From positions 1-48,506 of the forward strand of contig JAFRJA010000001.1 in assembly GCA_017432545.1 (NCBI GenBank): 48,506 bases of DNA, in the 5' to 3' direction. Source of the DNA: Erysipelotrichaceae bacterium. GTDB taxonomy: Bacteria > Bacillota_I > Bacilli_A > Erysipelotrichales > Erysipelotrichaceae. Position numbers and translations under genes: made by a program. The stretch's first letter is position 1. The number at the start of each line of letters is the position of its first letter. The notes beneath the pieces were generated by a model. It had not been told where the DNA came from and searched no databases. It worked only from the letters and a program-made list of their open reading frames with translations. Shown here one piece after another: positions 10,276 through 19,068 of this stretch.

Positions 10276-10862
10276 TCACCCTTTTGAATATCTTTGAGAA
10301 ACCATCTGTACCTGGTGGTTATTAAATTGTTCGTATCATCTGTTGAAGTATTTATATCGCCTGAAAACAGCAATGTAACCGTATAGGCGTTCACATCACC
10401 CTTTTCTTTAATATCTCTAATACTTATTTTTACTTCGCCATTAGAATCAACCGAGATATCATAATATGCATATACCGTCTTTCCATCATAAGAAACATAT
10501 ATGGTTTTTGTATTTTTCAGGTTGTCATCTCCTCTTGCCAGATCAAAAAGCAGACTGTCATTAATACCAGCTGTTATCGTATTGCCGTTCATATCTTTAT
10601 AAGTGATCGCCGAAACTTCATCAGTCTTTTCTTCCTTGATGATCATCTTCCCTTCCAGCTCTTCAGCAAGTATTTCAGCAGCGGAATTGACCAGATAGTA
10701 TTTCTGATCAAGTTCTGCTTTTTTGCTCAATCTCCCGGCAGCAGCTGTTCCAGCCGTCAATATTACAGAAGAAACAATAGCACATACCAAAAACAGCAAT
10801 AGAGCTATTAATAATGATGCACCTTCATTCGATCTAAGTTTTTCTGAAACCGCTTTCTTCAT
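10272..10862 (-). CDS. Minor pilin lacking Glu+5, PilX/GspK-like
   Basis: A 196-residue protein beginning with a basic leader and NEGASLLIALLLFLVCAIVS, a prepilin-like hydrophobic segment after Gly. Position +5 is Ile rather than the conserved Glu. Absence of Glu+5 is typical of the tip pseudopilin GspK, and such proteins often start a minor pilin complex. The remainder is hydrophilic with a basic C-terminus (RYRWFLKDIQKGE). It is the first gene after the promoter at 10916-10945 and overlaps the next pilin gene by four bases. Function as an initiating or tip minor pilin is inferred. Confidence 0.8.
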   Translation of the reverse strand: MKKAVSEKLRSNEGASLLIALLLFLVCAIVSSVILTAGTAAAGRLSKKAELDQKYYLVNSAAEILAEELEGKMIIKEEKTDEVSAITYKDMNGNTITAGINDSLLFDLARGDDNLKNTKTIYVSYDGKTVYAYYDISVDSNGEVKISIRDIKEKGDVNAYTVTLLFSGDINTSTDDTNNLITTRYRWFLKDIQKGE

Positions 10863-10915
10863 TACGTATACTCAAAAAGTTTGTACGCCAAAAAAACACG
10901 TAAAAACCTATCCTT

Positions 10916-10945
10916 ATTATACAAAAGAAATCAAAAAGCTATCAA
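10916..10945 (-). promoter_or_regulatory. Strong promoter for the minor pilin operon
   Basis: On the minus strand TTGATA (10940-10945, five of six consensus), an 18-base spacer and TATAAT (10916-10921, perfect) lie about 54 bases before the first minor pilin start. It separates the minor pilins from the LTA-synthase-like gene upstream. Confidence 0.7.
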
Positions 10946-10989
10946 TAACTGTCGCGAAAGGAAATCAATAATATGCGCTGATATGTATG

Positions 10990-13323
10990 TTAATTTATTT
11001 TAAACCAACCTTCATCTATCTCGTTAAAAAGGTTTGCATACTGTATAAACTGATATTTTTTAATTAAAGGATCATCCTCAATCTCAGCTATTCCTGTATA
11101 TATATTTCCTTCCGAATCCATAACGCCTTGCGAAGAAATAACAGGATATTTAGAATACACTTCCTTAAGCATCTGAACAAAAGGAGGCAGCTGGAAATTA
11201 CCGCGCTCAAGAATCAGCCAAGGCAAGTAATTGGCACTTATCTTGTAATCATGAATCTCTTCACTTTCGTAGTTAGTCCAAATAAAGAATTTGGTTTTAT
11301 AGAAATCCAGATATGATTCAACTCCGGTATATATTTCATTAATTGCTACACCCGGCAGCCCAGGCTGATGGTCACCAAAAAAGATGATCATCGTTGGCTC
11401 TTCAACACTCTGATAATACTCTACAAGCTGTTTTACTTCATCATCAGAAGCCTTGATCAGAGACAGATATATCTGCGTATCTTCATACAATTGACTTCCA
11501 TATTCTTTAACAGATTCTGCCTTTTCAACATCCAGCCATCGTTCATAACCGGAATGATTCTGCATAGTAACATTAAAAAGAAACTGTTTCTGGCCTTTCT
11601 GCTGCTGATTCACAGATTCTATAAACAGGTAGTCAGAGATGTCAGCCGGCAGATCATGAAGATATTCCACTTCTCCATGTTCTTTATAATCTTCGATACT
11701 ATAGAATGTCTCAAATCCTAAATACGGATAAACAATATTACGATTCCAGTTGCGAGGGTTGTTGGCGTGAAAAGACGTCGTGCTATAACCGATATTTCTG
11801 AAATATTCAGCCAGCGAAAACAGCTGATCAGTAACATTCTCGGTATACGGATAGGCTCCACTTCCAAAGAATGCCAGACTGTTGCCGGTCAAAGCTTCGA
11901 ACTCGGTATTGCAGGTTCCTCCGCCAAATATCGAAACATAGCAGTTGCCCTCAATCGTATTCTCCTTCAGATCATCAATAAACGGCATGACATCAATCTG
12001 TTCACTTAAACCAACATCTCTTAGATCAGAGAAGGCCTCATTCATTACCATAACAATATTAACAGGTTGAATTCCAGCTGTATTATCAGTTGCTTTAGTC
12101 TGATATTCTTTCAGATAATTATCAACGATCTCTTTAGAATAACCTTCTGGCTTTTTTATATCTGAATTATATGCGCTCTTAAGATAAGTCAGAACCATGC
12201 CATCTTCATGAAAACTCTTCAGCAGAACTACATCCCAGGCAAAATCGCTTAACGATTTGAAAGTATTTGTGTTTACCCCAAAGAAAAATAGAGCTATTGC
12301 CACAATCGCTGAAACTCCTCGTCTGATCAACTTTGTTTTTAATGGCTGTTTTTCGGTTGGTTTATTCTGTTTCCATACCAAAATCAGTAAAACAGCATAG
12401 ATCAGAACTATAATCAGCCCAAGGATCATCTTCCAACTTGGTATGAAAGTATAACCACCTAAAACTTCAGCGGCTGTCCCCGCTGCTTTCAGATCGGCCG
12501 GCATGATAGGCTTATTTCTCAAGGCAATTACATAATAATTTGCAATATACCAGAAAACTGTAAAGCCCATTGTCAGAAGAGTTCCTAAATAAGGCAACGA
12601 AACCGCATTGATCAATAAGCTAAGTGAATACAGAAACAGAATATTTAATAAAAGTTTAGTATAGGTAACAAAAGGAAAACTGCCACAGAAATAAGACCCT
12701 GCCAAATATGACACTCCAATGCATGTCAGACACATAGCAGAAAATTTAAGTGAAGGTAAACGTCTAAATATATAATTCAATAAAAAAGAAAATAATAGGC
12801 TTAATACAAAAATACCCGCAGAATAAACTATCCAGAACCATGTCGGAACAAACTTCTGTCCAATACCGATTGTTGACCCCTGATCAGGGTCAAAAACATC
12901 TACATGAAGCACGCCATCACGAGATGAAAGTTTGGCTTTGGTTCCGATAACTTCCTCCCCATCAGGCAAAATGTCTGTTGGATCAAAATGATTCAAATGA
13001 ATTCCTTTGATATAAGTATCTATTCCTGTTATTTCAAATTCCGTAACATCAGAATTGACCAATTGAATACTGTCAACATCATAATGGTATCCAACTATAG
13101 TTGCCTTTTTTAATTGACTGCCAAAATAAAAAGTAACACTATATTTGCCAATATACGTTCCACTTGGGCACATGAAGGATTGGCAAATGCCTTCTCCCAC
13201 TATATTATCTGTCTGTAAAACTATATCATATCGTATTGGCAGATATCCGAAAAAAACCATAACAAAAACAAGCGGAAGAGCTATTAAATACGATAAAAAT
13301 AGATCCTTTACTCTTGTTTTCAT
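10990..13323 (-). CDS. LTA-synthase/sulfatase-family membrane phosphotransferase
   Basis: A 777-residue protein. One N-terminal membrane segment is followed by a roughly 130-residue extracellular insertion (about 35-160), then several membrane helices to about residue 350. The extracellular catalytic domain belongs to the sulfatase/alkaline phosphatase superfamily. Visible signatures are NIVMVMNEAFSD (metal site), GGGTCNTEFEALTG with the Thr expected to form the glycerol-phosphate intermediate, and IFFGDHQPG. LtaS-type enzymes move glycerol phosphate from phosphatidylglycerol to acceptors on the outer face. It is longer than LtaS (about 650 residues) because of the insertion. The start at 13323 lacks a clear ribosome site and follows the pilin terminator directly, suggesting low expression. 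Its location between major and minor pilin genes makes pilin decoration a possible alternative to teichoic acid synthesis. Confidence 0.85.
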   Translation of the reverse strand: MKTRVKDLFLSYLIALPLVFVMVFFGYLPIRYDIVLQTDNIVGEGICQSFMCPSGTYIGKYSVTFYFGSQLKKATIVGYHYDVDSIQLVNSDVTEFEITGIDTYIKGIHLNHFDPTDILPDGEEVIGTKAKLSSRDGVLHVDVFDPDQGSTIGIGQKFVPTWFWIVYSAGIFVLSLLFSFLLNYIFRRLPSLKFSAMCLTCIGVSYLAGSYFCGSFPFVTYTKLLLNILFLYSLSLLINAVSLPYLGTLLTMGFTVFWYIANYYVIALRNKPIMPADLKAAGTAAEVLGGYTFIPSWKMILGLIIVLIYAVLLILVWKQNKPTEKQPLKTKLIRRGVSAIVAIALFFFGVNTNTFKSLSDFAWDVVLLKSFHEDGMVLTYLKSAYNSDIKKPEGYSKEIVDNYLKEYQTKATDNTAGIQPVNIVMVMNEAFSDLRDVGLSEQIDVMPFIDDLKENTIEGNCYVSIFGGGTCNTEFEALTGNSLAFFGSGAYPYTENVTDQLFSLAEYFRNIGYSTTSFHANNPRNWNRNIVYPYLGFETFYSIEDYKEHGEVEYLHDLPADISDYLFIESVNQQQKGQKQFLFNVTMQNHSGYERWLDVEKAESVKEYGSQLYEDTQIYLSLIKASDDEVKQLVEYYQSVEEPTMIIFFGDHQPGLPGVAINEIYTGVESYLDFYKTKFFIWTNYESEEIHDYKISANYLPWLILERGNFQLPPFVQMLKEVYSKYPVISSQGVMDSEGNIYTGIAEIEDDPLIKKYQFIQYANLFNEIDEGWFKIN

Positions 13324-13341
13324 TTCATAATAATTGTAAAT

Positions 13342-13379
13342 AAAAAACGTTGCCCTGTCATTTAAAATACGGGCAACGT
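13342..13379 (-). terminator. Strong terminator after the major pilin gene
   Basis: On the minus strand ACGTTGCCC and GGGCAACGT form a perfect nine-pair stem with a 15-base loop, followed by TTTTTT. It lies between the pilin stop and the LTA-synthase-like start and probably makes the pilin mRNA largely monocistronic. Confidence 0.9.
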
Positions 13380-13412
13380 CCTTCTGTATTTTTATTCAAT
13401 TAGATAAAACTA

Positions 13413-13787
13413 TTATTCTACAGTTACAGTTCCGCTAGCAGAAATTTTAACTGTATACTCATCTGTATTTGCCGGAACAGAAATTCTTCCATCTCCATCC
13501 AAACTAGTTCCAATATAAGCTTTGCCACCACTGGCATTACCATTCTGCCAACCGGGCTGCTTCTGTTGAGCTGCAACATGAATAGAATCTGCTTCCCCCT
13601 CAGTCAAATAATTAGCGACCAATTCAGCATATGCGCTACGAACGTTAGCTAAATCTGTTGCTTCTCTGGCTTTTTCTAACTGAGCTGAGAAGATTGGAAT
13701 AGAGATAGCTACTAATACAGCGATGATAGCTACAACGATCAGTAATTCAGCTAAGGTAAAACCTTTTTTGTTGTTTAACTTTTTCAT
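13413..13787 (-). CDS. Major type IV pilin (PilA/ComGC-like)
   Basis: A 124-residue prepilin with a textbook class III signal, KKGFTLAELLIVVAIIAVLV: Gly at -1, Phe at +1, Glu at +5. The curved hydrophobic helix runs on into SIPIFSAQLEKAREATDLAN, as in GspG/PilA and ComGC pilins. The C-terminal domain is short, cysteine-free and rich in Gly, Ala and Ser. AAAGGA lies eleven bases before the start. A separate promoter upstream and a strong terminator downstream, in a locus otherwise built of overlapping genes, argue that this is the abundant major subunit polymerised by PilB/PilC. Confidence 0.93.
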   Translation of the reverse strand: MKKLNNKKGFTLAELLIVVAIIAVLVAISIPIFSAQLEKAREATDLANVRSAYAELVANYLTEGEADSIHVAAQQKQPGWQNGNASGGKAYIGTSLDGDGRISVPANTDEYTVKISASGTVTVE

Positions 13788-13843
13788 TAAAGTATTTCCT
13801 TTCTAAAAATGATATAAGCAATTAAATATAATAGCTTAAAAAC

Positions 13844-13873
13844 AGTTTAGCACATAAAAATATGGTACTGCAA
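13844..13873 (-). promoter_or_regulatory. Putative extended -10 promoter of the major pilin gene
   Basis: On the minus strand TTGCAG (13868-13873), an 18-base spacer and TGCTAAACT (extended -10, 13844-13852) precede the pilin start by about 60 bases. A similar TGCTAAAAT element lies at the head of the whole pilus locus (21886-21894). The hexamers are imperfect, so confidence is moderate. Confidence 0.45.
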
Positions 13874-13890
13874 TATTTTTTGGAAAAAAA

Positions 13891-13904
13891 CGTAAACGCT
13901 TACA
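13891..13904. promoter_or_regulatory. cre-like catabolite-response box upstream of the major pilin
   Basis: The minus strand reads TGTAAGCGTTTACG, matching the CcpA-box consensus TGWAANCGNTNWCA at 13 of 14 positions. Its centre would be near -60 relative to the predicted pilin transcription start, a spacing known for CcpA-activated genes such as ackA. The same sequence partly overlaps a short inverted repeat (ACGCT-GTA-AGCGT followed by TTACG and T7) that could also act as a weak terminator for pilC. Confidence 0.5.
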
Positions 13905-13936
13905 GCGTACTATTATTCAGAAAATTATCAGATCAA

Positions 13937-15148
13937 TTACATGTAACTGTACATCGTAAACATCGGCAGATACAGTGCAATAACAATGAAACCCGCAAAC
14001 AGTGCCAGGAATATCAACATAGCAGGTTCAAGTTTAGCTATTGCATCTGAAACCGCATAATTATATTCGTTGGTGTAGTAGGCTGCAATTGTTTCAAGAG
14101 TTGATTCAAGTTCACCGGTTTTTTCACCGACCCCCGTCATTTCTTTCAAAACCTGTGGGAAGTATTCACTCTGTCTCATGACATTGCTTAGCTCTTGCCC
14201 AGTTGCTATTTTTTCTACCATTGAATGAACTTCTTTACTTAATACATAGTTAGACATAACTTTAGACGTTACCTCCAAGGCATCTCCAACAGTAAGACCG
14301 GCTTTCAGTAAGGTAGCCATTGTTGAGGCAAATTCAGTCGATCCCTGTAAAGTATTCAGATTACCGATTATCGGTGCCTTCAACATAAACTTTGCCCACT
14401 GTTCCTTGCCCTTATCCGTGCCGGTATATACTTTGAAGATAATAAATCCAACTACTATTACCAGGATCATGATCAACCAGTATTTCTGGAAGAAATCAGT
14501 AATGGAAATAAGGAATTTGGTTATACCCGGTAATTCACCACCCAGATCATCAAACATTGAGACAAAAGTCGGCATGACAAAAGCCATGATGACGATCAGA
14601 ACGATGACACCGACACCTAAGACAAACATTGGATACGACATCGCTGCTTTGACTTTCTGGTTCAGCTGATAGCTCTGTTCATAGAATGTTTGTAATGAAG
14701 CAAAAGAATCACCTAATGTACCGGAAATCTCACCTGCTCTGATCGTTTCAAGAAAAGTGATCGGAAGATCAGGATAGTTTTTCTCAAAAGCAGTAGCGAT
14801 TGGTGTACCCTGGGCAACATCTTCAGCCGACATTTCCAGCATTTTTTTCAGTTTCTTATCTTTAGTCTGCGCAGCGATCATATTCAGACATGTATCGATC
14901 GGTACTCCTGAGTTCAAAACAATCGAAAATTGTGAGCACATAACTGACAAGGCTTTTTCATCAAACTTCGGACCAAATTCAAAATTCATGATCCGGTTGA
15001 ACAAAGTGTCTTTAACTTCTTCAACTTTGACCACAACAGGATATTTAGCCTTTATACGATCGACGGCAGAATATTCATCTATTGCATTGACAACACCGGA
15101 AACTTTGGCACCGTCTTTTGACATGGCAGTATATTTATAAGTGATCAT
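13937..15148 (-). CDS. pilC: Type IV pilus inner-membrane platform protein PilC (GspF family)
   Basis: At 403 residues this is the usual length for PilC/GspF. The N-terminus (MITYKYTAMSKDGAKVSGVV) is typical. Two repeated GspF domains each end in membrane segments: about 165-245 (VLGVGVIVLIVIMAFVMPTF) and the C-terminal IFLALFAGFIVIALYLPMF. The family forms the membrane platform that transmits motor ATPase motion to pilin extraction and polymerisation. The start overlaps the pilT stop by four bases (ATGA) and has AGGAGA upstream. It is followed by the major pilin, the classical PilB-PilT-PilC order apart from the ASCH gene. Confidence 0.96.
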   Translation of the reverse strand: MITYKYTAMSKDGAKVSGVVNAIDEYSAVDRIKAKYPVVVKVEEVKDTLFNRIMNFEFGPKFDEKALSVMCSQFSIVLNSGVPIDTCLNMIAAQTKDKKLKKMLEMSAEDVAQGTPIATAFEKNYPDLPITFLETIRAGEISGTLGDSFASLQTFYEQSYQLNQKVKAAMSYPMFVLGVGVIVLIVIMAFVMPTFVSMFDDLGGELPGITKFLISITDFFQKYWLIMILVIVVGFIIFKVYTGTDKGKEQWAKFMLKAPIIGNLNTLQGSTEFASTMATLLKAGLTVGDALEVTSKVMSNYVLSKEVHSMVEKIATGQELSNVMRQSEYFPQVLKEMTGVGEKTGELESTLETIAAYYTNEYNYAVSDAIAKLEPAMLIFLALFAGFIVIALYLPMFTMYSYM

Positions 15149-16239
15149 ATGGTTCTCCTAGGTTCGAAAGAAGAAGTTTTGAATGCTCTTACGCCAACAT
15201 TCTGTTTGATAAAATCTGAATCATTTGCAGCATCTATTGCAGTCTGAGCATCAATGACATTGTTCTTGACCATCTGGATCAGACAGTTATCCATAGAAAT
15301 AGAACCGATATTGGCGCTTGACAGCAATGATGACTGCATCTGGGCAGTGTTACCTTCTCTGATCTGGTTGCGGATAGCCGGAGTGACGATCATACATTCA
15401 CAAGCCGCTGCACGTCCTTTTCCGCCTTTTTTAACCAATAATTGCTGAGACAGTACAGCTTTCAAAGTAGATGCCAGCTGGATACGGATCTGATGCTGCT
15501 TCTCAGCCGGGAAAGTGCCGACGATACGGTCAACGGAATCAACAGCCGAATTGGTATGCAAAGTCGCAAAGACCAAGTGGCCTGTTTCAGCAGCCGTCAA
15601 AGCTGTTTCAATAGTTTCACCGTCTCTCATTTCACCGATCAGAATGACATCCGGATCTTCTCTTAAGATCGCTCTTAAGCCTTCGGCATATGATTCAGTA
15701 TCATTTCCAATCTCTCTTTGCGAAATCAGACATTTATCATCGGTATAGATATATTCGATAGGATCTTCCAGGGTGATAATATGTTCTCTTCTGGTATGGT
15801 TGATCTCATTAAGAATAGCAGCCATTGTCGTTGATTTACCGGAACCAGTCTCACCAGTGACCAGAATAATGCCTTTATTATAGGTCGGGAAATCACTGAC
15901 CACTTTTGGAAGTCCCAAAGAAGACAGTTCAGGAATGTGATCATGCAGAATACGCAAAGCAGCGGATACAGCACCTTTAGTTCTATACAGATTGATACGC
16001 ACACGTGATTCAGAGATTGTTTCTGCCAGGTCCAATTCACCTGTTCGACGCATCTGATCAAAAAGATCGCCCGCAAGTCTTTGGCCTATTGCTTCACAAT
16101 CAGCAAAACTCAATACTTCATCATCAAGTTTCTGCAAATCGCCATCGATTCGAAACAGAACAGGGACACCCATGGAGATATGAATATCACTGGCTCCGTT
16201 TTCATTGCCAATCCGAACTATTTCTTCAATATTTTTCAT
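15145..16239 (-). CDS. pilT: Type IV pilus retraction ATPase PilT
   Basis: 364 residues, the size of PilT. The N-terminal domain has GASDIHISMGVPVLFRIDGDL. The Walker A motif GETGSGKS is at about 129-136, an Asp box around HIITLEDPIEY, and the Walker B region EDPDVILIGEMRD at about 194-206. The C-terminal retraction motif (AIRNLIRE in PilT) appears as AIRNQIREGN at about 288. The enzyme powers pilus depolymerisation in the cytoplasm, so the pili are probably retractable and may support twitching motility or DNA uptake. The start has AGAGGTGA upstream. It shares an operon with pilC. Confidence 0.96.
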   Translation of the reverse strand: MKNIEEIVRIGNENGASDIHISMGVPVLFRIDGDLQKLDDEVLSFADCEAIGQRLAGDLFDQMRRTGELDLAETISESRVRINLYRTKGAVSAALRILHDHIPELSSLGLPKVVSDFPTYNKGIILVTGETGSGKSTTMAAILNEINHTRREHIITLEDPIEYIYTDDKCLISQREIGNDTESYAEGLRAILREDPDVILIGEMRDGETIETALTAAETGHLVFATLHTNSAVDSVDRIVGTFPAEKQHQIRIQLASTLKAVLSQQLLVKKGGKGRAAACECMIVTPAIRNQIREGNTAQMQSSLLSSANIGSISMDNCLIQMVKNNVIDAQTAIDAANDSDFIKQNVGVRAFKTSSFEPRRTI

Positions 16240-16273
16240 AAATCACCTCTTAAATCTATAAAATATTACTTAT

Positions 16274-16645
16274 CTAATCAATATAAACATATGATTGTGG
16301 AGCGTTGTGTATTCCGTAATAAGACAAATCTTTTGGTTCTTTAAACGCATTCACTTTCTTCAGCTTGTACGCTACAGCCTTATTTCTCCCTAAATAATAG
16401 TCATCATAGAATTTTTTAGAAATTCCGGCGCCGTTTTTGGTCTTGTCCCACACTTCTTCAGGATTACCATTGATTATCTCTGAAACTTCTGCAAAACCTA
16501 CAACTTTCTTTACAGGCTTTGTACAGTAAATGAACAGTTTATCGACAGGCATTTTTGCTGATGTTTTGCGGAATTCATAAATTTTGTTTCCATTCAAAAT
16601 ATTATTTACGTGTTCAGGATTAATTGATAATAATATTTTGCACAC
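16274..16645 (-). CDS. ASCH-domain protein
   Basis: A 123-residue soluble protein beginning CKILLSINPEHVNNILNGNKIYEFRK, the typical ASCH/PUA-like opening in which the strand and the YEFRK segment form a putative RNA- or nucleotide-binding cleft. The later GFAEVSEI and KFYDDYYLGRNKAVAYKLKKV also fit small ASCH proteins. It starts with GTG, with AAGGGG seven bases upstream, and has a TATAAT-like element further upstream. A terminator separates it from pilB, and pilT follows after 34 bases. Its function is unknown. Insertion inside a pilus operon is unusual, and it may be a passenger or a post-transcriptional regulator. Confidence 0.75.
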   Translation of the reverse strand: MCKILLSINPEHVNNILNGNKIYEFRKTSAKMPVDKLFIYCTKPVKKVVGFAEVSEIINGNPEEVWDKTKNGAGISKKFYDDYYLGRNKAVAYKLKKVNAFKEPKDLSYYGIHNAPQSYVYID

Positions 16646-16774
16646 TCTTTTTCCCCTTATTCCAGAACTCTAACAAACAAGACATACTTTCTTAATTCAT
16701 TATATAGAACAACAATTAAATTTCATAAAAGGTCTTATAAACAATTCGCTACTTCAAATTCAAAACAACTAATT

Positions 16775-16800
16775 AAGTTAAAAGGGCATTGCTGCCCTTT
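16775..16800 (-). terminator. Terminator after pilB
   Basis: On the minus strand AAAGGGCA-GCAA-TGCCCTTT forms an eight-pair stem with a four-base loop, followed by TTTTAACTT. It sits five bases after the pilB stop and divides the pilD-to-pilB genes from ASCH-pilT-pilC. Confidence 0.75.
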
Positions 16801-16805
16801 AATGA

Positions 16806-18479
16806 TTACTCAATTGTCGCAACTTCCGACAGAACCTCTTCAAGGGTGGTGATACCTGTAGTAGCCAGATTACGAGCGTTAACTATCATTGGCGTAAAAT
16901 CTGACTGGTTGATGACCTTGCGAAGCTCACTTGAAGGAATTCCGGAGTTGATCGCATCCCTTAACGCTGAATTCAGCGTCAGGATCTCGAAAACGCCCGT
17001 ACGGCCTTTATAGCCTGAATTGAAACATTTGTGGCAGCCGGCACCTTTATAGAATTTGTAATTCTGATAATCCTTGATACCGACAAGGTCAGCAGTAACC
17101 GGATCAGGAGTCGTTTCGACTTTACAATCCTGGCAGATCCTTCTTACAAGTCTCTGTGAGATAACACCTCTAATAGATCCGGAGATCAGATAAGGTTCAA
17201 CGCCCATATCCTTCAGTCTGTCTATCGCACTTACGGCATCTTCAGTATGTAAAGTTGATAAGACAAGGTGACCGGTCATGGCAGCACGCATAGCGATCTC
17301 CGCCGTCTCTCCATCACGGATTTCTCCGACACAAATAATATCCGGATCCTGTCTCAAACAGGCTCTTAAGGCTTCCGCAAAAGTCAGACCAATCTTTTCA
17401 TTGATCGCAACCTGTGTAACACCATCAATCTGATACTCAACAGGATCTTCCAGAGAGATCATATTGACATCAGGCTGATTCAATTCCTGAATGATCGTAT
17501 AAAGGGTCGAAGTCTTACCGGAACCGGTCGGGCCGACGATCAGGATCAAACCTGAGGAGTTCTTGATAATACGTTCAAACTTCTCACCGTCTTTATCCGT
17601 AATACCGATACCTTTTCTGGTAAGAGTCGTAGAATCACGCCATAAGAAACGGATAACGATCTTTTCACCATAGATGGTAGGCAAGGTATTGACACGCATG
17701 TCGATCTCTTTGCCATTGGAACGGATCATTGCACGGCCATCCTGCGGCACTCTTCTTTCCGTGACATTCATGTTGGACATGACCTTGAGACGGGAAATGA
17801 CGGCACTTTGCAGATTCTTCGGGATCTGCAGTATTTCCGTCAGGCGTCCATCGACTCTTATACGGACGACCATCTCGTTTTCCCTTGGTTCGATATGAAC
17901 ATCGGAAGCTTTCTCCGCCACACCTCTTTCGAGGATCGAATTTACCAATTTAACAGTCGGAGCCGACGAATTATCAGCCTCAGCCTGTCTTTCTTCGATA
18001 TCGACTAAGCCCTGTTCCTGTTTCATCTCCTGGATAGCCGCATTGGCACCCTCGTTTTCATAAAGAACTGATAAGGCTCTTTCGATCGCTTCACGATAAG
18101 CGATCATAACGTTAACACGCTTATGGGAAGTATTCTTTACAGCTTCAACAGCCCGGAAATTAAGCGGGTCTTCCATGGCGATACGGAGCGTATCATTCTT
18201 AAGATCCACCGGTACCAGACGATACTGTCTGGCTATGTTTTTAGGAATAAGAGTCGTCAGAGAAGAATCGATCTTAGCTTTGGTAAGATCAATAAAATCG
18301 ATACCGAGCTGCATCCTTAACGATTCAATAAGTTCCGTTTCCGAAATGAAGTTCTCATCAATCAGAACTTCACCCAATCGTTTACCCGTTTCCTTCTGAA
18401 TTGTCAGTGCACGTTCAATATCTTCATTGGTCAGATGACCGGACTCAACTAAAATATCTCCAAGTCTTTTAGCCTTCAT
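16806..18479 (-). CDS. pilB: Type IV pilus extension ATPase PilB (GspE family)
   Basis: 557 residues. The N-terminal MshEN/GspE-N domain (KAKRLGDILVESGHLTNEDI, about 1-150) has the form that in related ATPases binds c-di-GMP. The motor domain carries Walker A GPTGSGKT at 316-323, the Asp box ISLEDPVEY, Walker B DPDIICVGEIRD at about 379-389, and a tetracysteine zinc site (CQDC at 449-452, CHKC at 482-485), all hallmarks of PilB rather than PilT. It drives pilin polymerisation from the cytoplasmic face. It follows pilO closely and is ended by a hairpin terminator. Confidence 0.97.
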   Translation of the reverse strand: MKAKRLGDILVESGHLTNEDIERALTIQKETGKRLGEVLIDENFISETELIESLRMQLGIDFIDLTKAKIDSSLTTLIPKNIARQYRLVPVDLKNDTLRIAMEDPLNFRAVEAVKNTSHKRVNVMIAYREAIERALSVLYENEGANAAIQEMKQEQGLVDIEERQAEADNSSAPTVKLVNSILERGVAEKASDVHIEPRENEMVVRIRVDGRLTEILQIPKNLQSAVISRLKVMSNMNVTERRVPQDGRAMIRSNGKEIDMRVNTLPTIYGEKIVIRFLWRDSTTLTRKGIGITDKDGEKFERIIKNSSGLILIVGPTGSGKTSTLYTIIQELNQPDVNMISLEDPVEYQIDGVTQVAINEKIGLTFAEALRACLRQDPDIICVGEIRDGETAEIAMRAAMTGHLVLSTLHTEDAVSAIDRLKDMGVEPYLISGSIRGVISQRLVRRICQDCKVETTPDPVTADLVGIKDYQNYKFYKGAGCHKCFNSGYKGRTGVFEILTLNSALRDAINSGIPSSELRKVINQSDFTPMIVNARNLATTGITTLEEVLSEVATIE

Positions 18480-18491
18480 AATGTCCCCTCA

Positions 18492-19067
18492 TTAACTGTT
18501 CAGGATCGTCAGACCATCAAGATTGGTGGTCTCATCTACTCTTTCAAAGAAAGTAATCCTGATATTTGCCTTTATATAGGCATTTTCATTTAAAATCTCA
18601 TTCTTGTCAGCTGTAACTGAGACATCAGATATCAGACAGCGATAAGTCGAATTATTCAGTTTTTCAATAAGATCGACCACATTGGTATAACCTGTCGTTG
18701 AGAAAGAAATATTGGCGTTTCTTCTTACGATCGTATCCAGCAAAGTCGGATCAGACCAGGAAACAGACAGATCATCGACACCATCAAAAATCCTACCGAT
18801 CTCAGAAATTTCATTAGCCAGATTATTATATAAGACGATCTCGCCAAGTTTTCTGCCTTTGTTGGCATCGATATATTCCTGCATCGATTTCTTCTTGGTC
18901 AGTCTGGCCTGATAGACCATGACCTCAGATTCGATATTTGAAACATCATATGAAGCCATCTCGCTCTGAAAATGCTTATAGGCAAACTGATAGTAGAAGA
19001 TTCCCAAACCGATCAAAGCGCAGATGACCAGTAAAAATGATTCTCTGAAAGTAAATCTGTGTCCCAT
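18492..19067 (-). CDS. pilO: Pilus alignment protein PilO
   Basis: A 191-residue bitopic membrane protein. The start at 19067 (MGHRFTFRESFLLVICALIG) is preferred over one at 19097 because AGGTGA precedes it and it follows the pilN stop directly. One N-terminal membrane helix, then a coiled-coil-prone segment with VYQARLTKKKSMQEYIDANK (about residues 40-70) and a ferredoxin-like C-terminal domain fit PilO/GspM. It should pair with PilN in the alignment subcomplex that links PilM to the outer parts of the machine. Sequence identity to known PilO is not obvious, so position carries much of the assignment. Confidence 0.8.
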   Translation of the reverse strand: MGHRFTFRESFLLVICALIGLGIFYYQFAYKHFQSEMASYDVSNIESEVMVYQARLTKKKSMQEYIDANKGRKLGEIVLYNNLANEISEIGRIFDGVDDLSVSWSDPTLLDTIVRRNANISFSTTGYTNVVDLIEKLNNSTYRCLISDVSVTADKNEILNENAYIKANIRITFFERVDETTNLDGLTILNS

Positions 19068-19068
19068 A

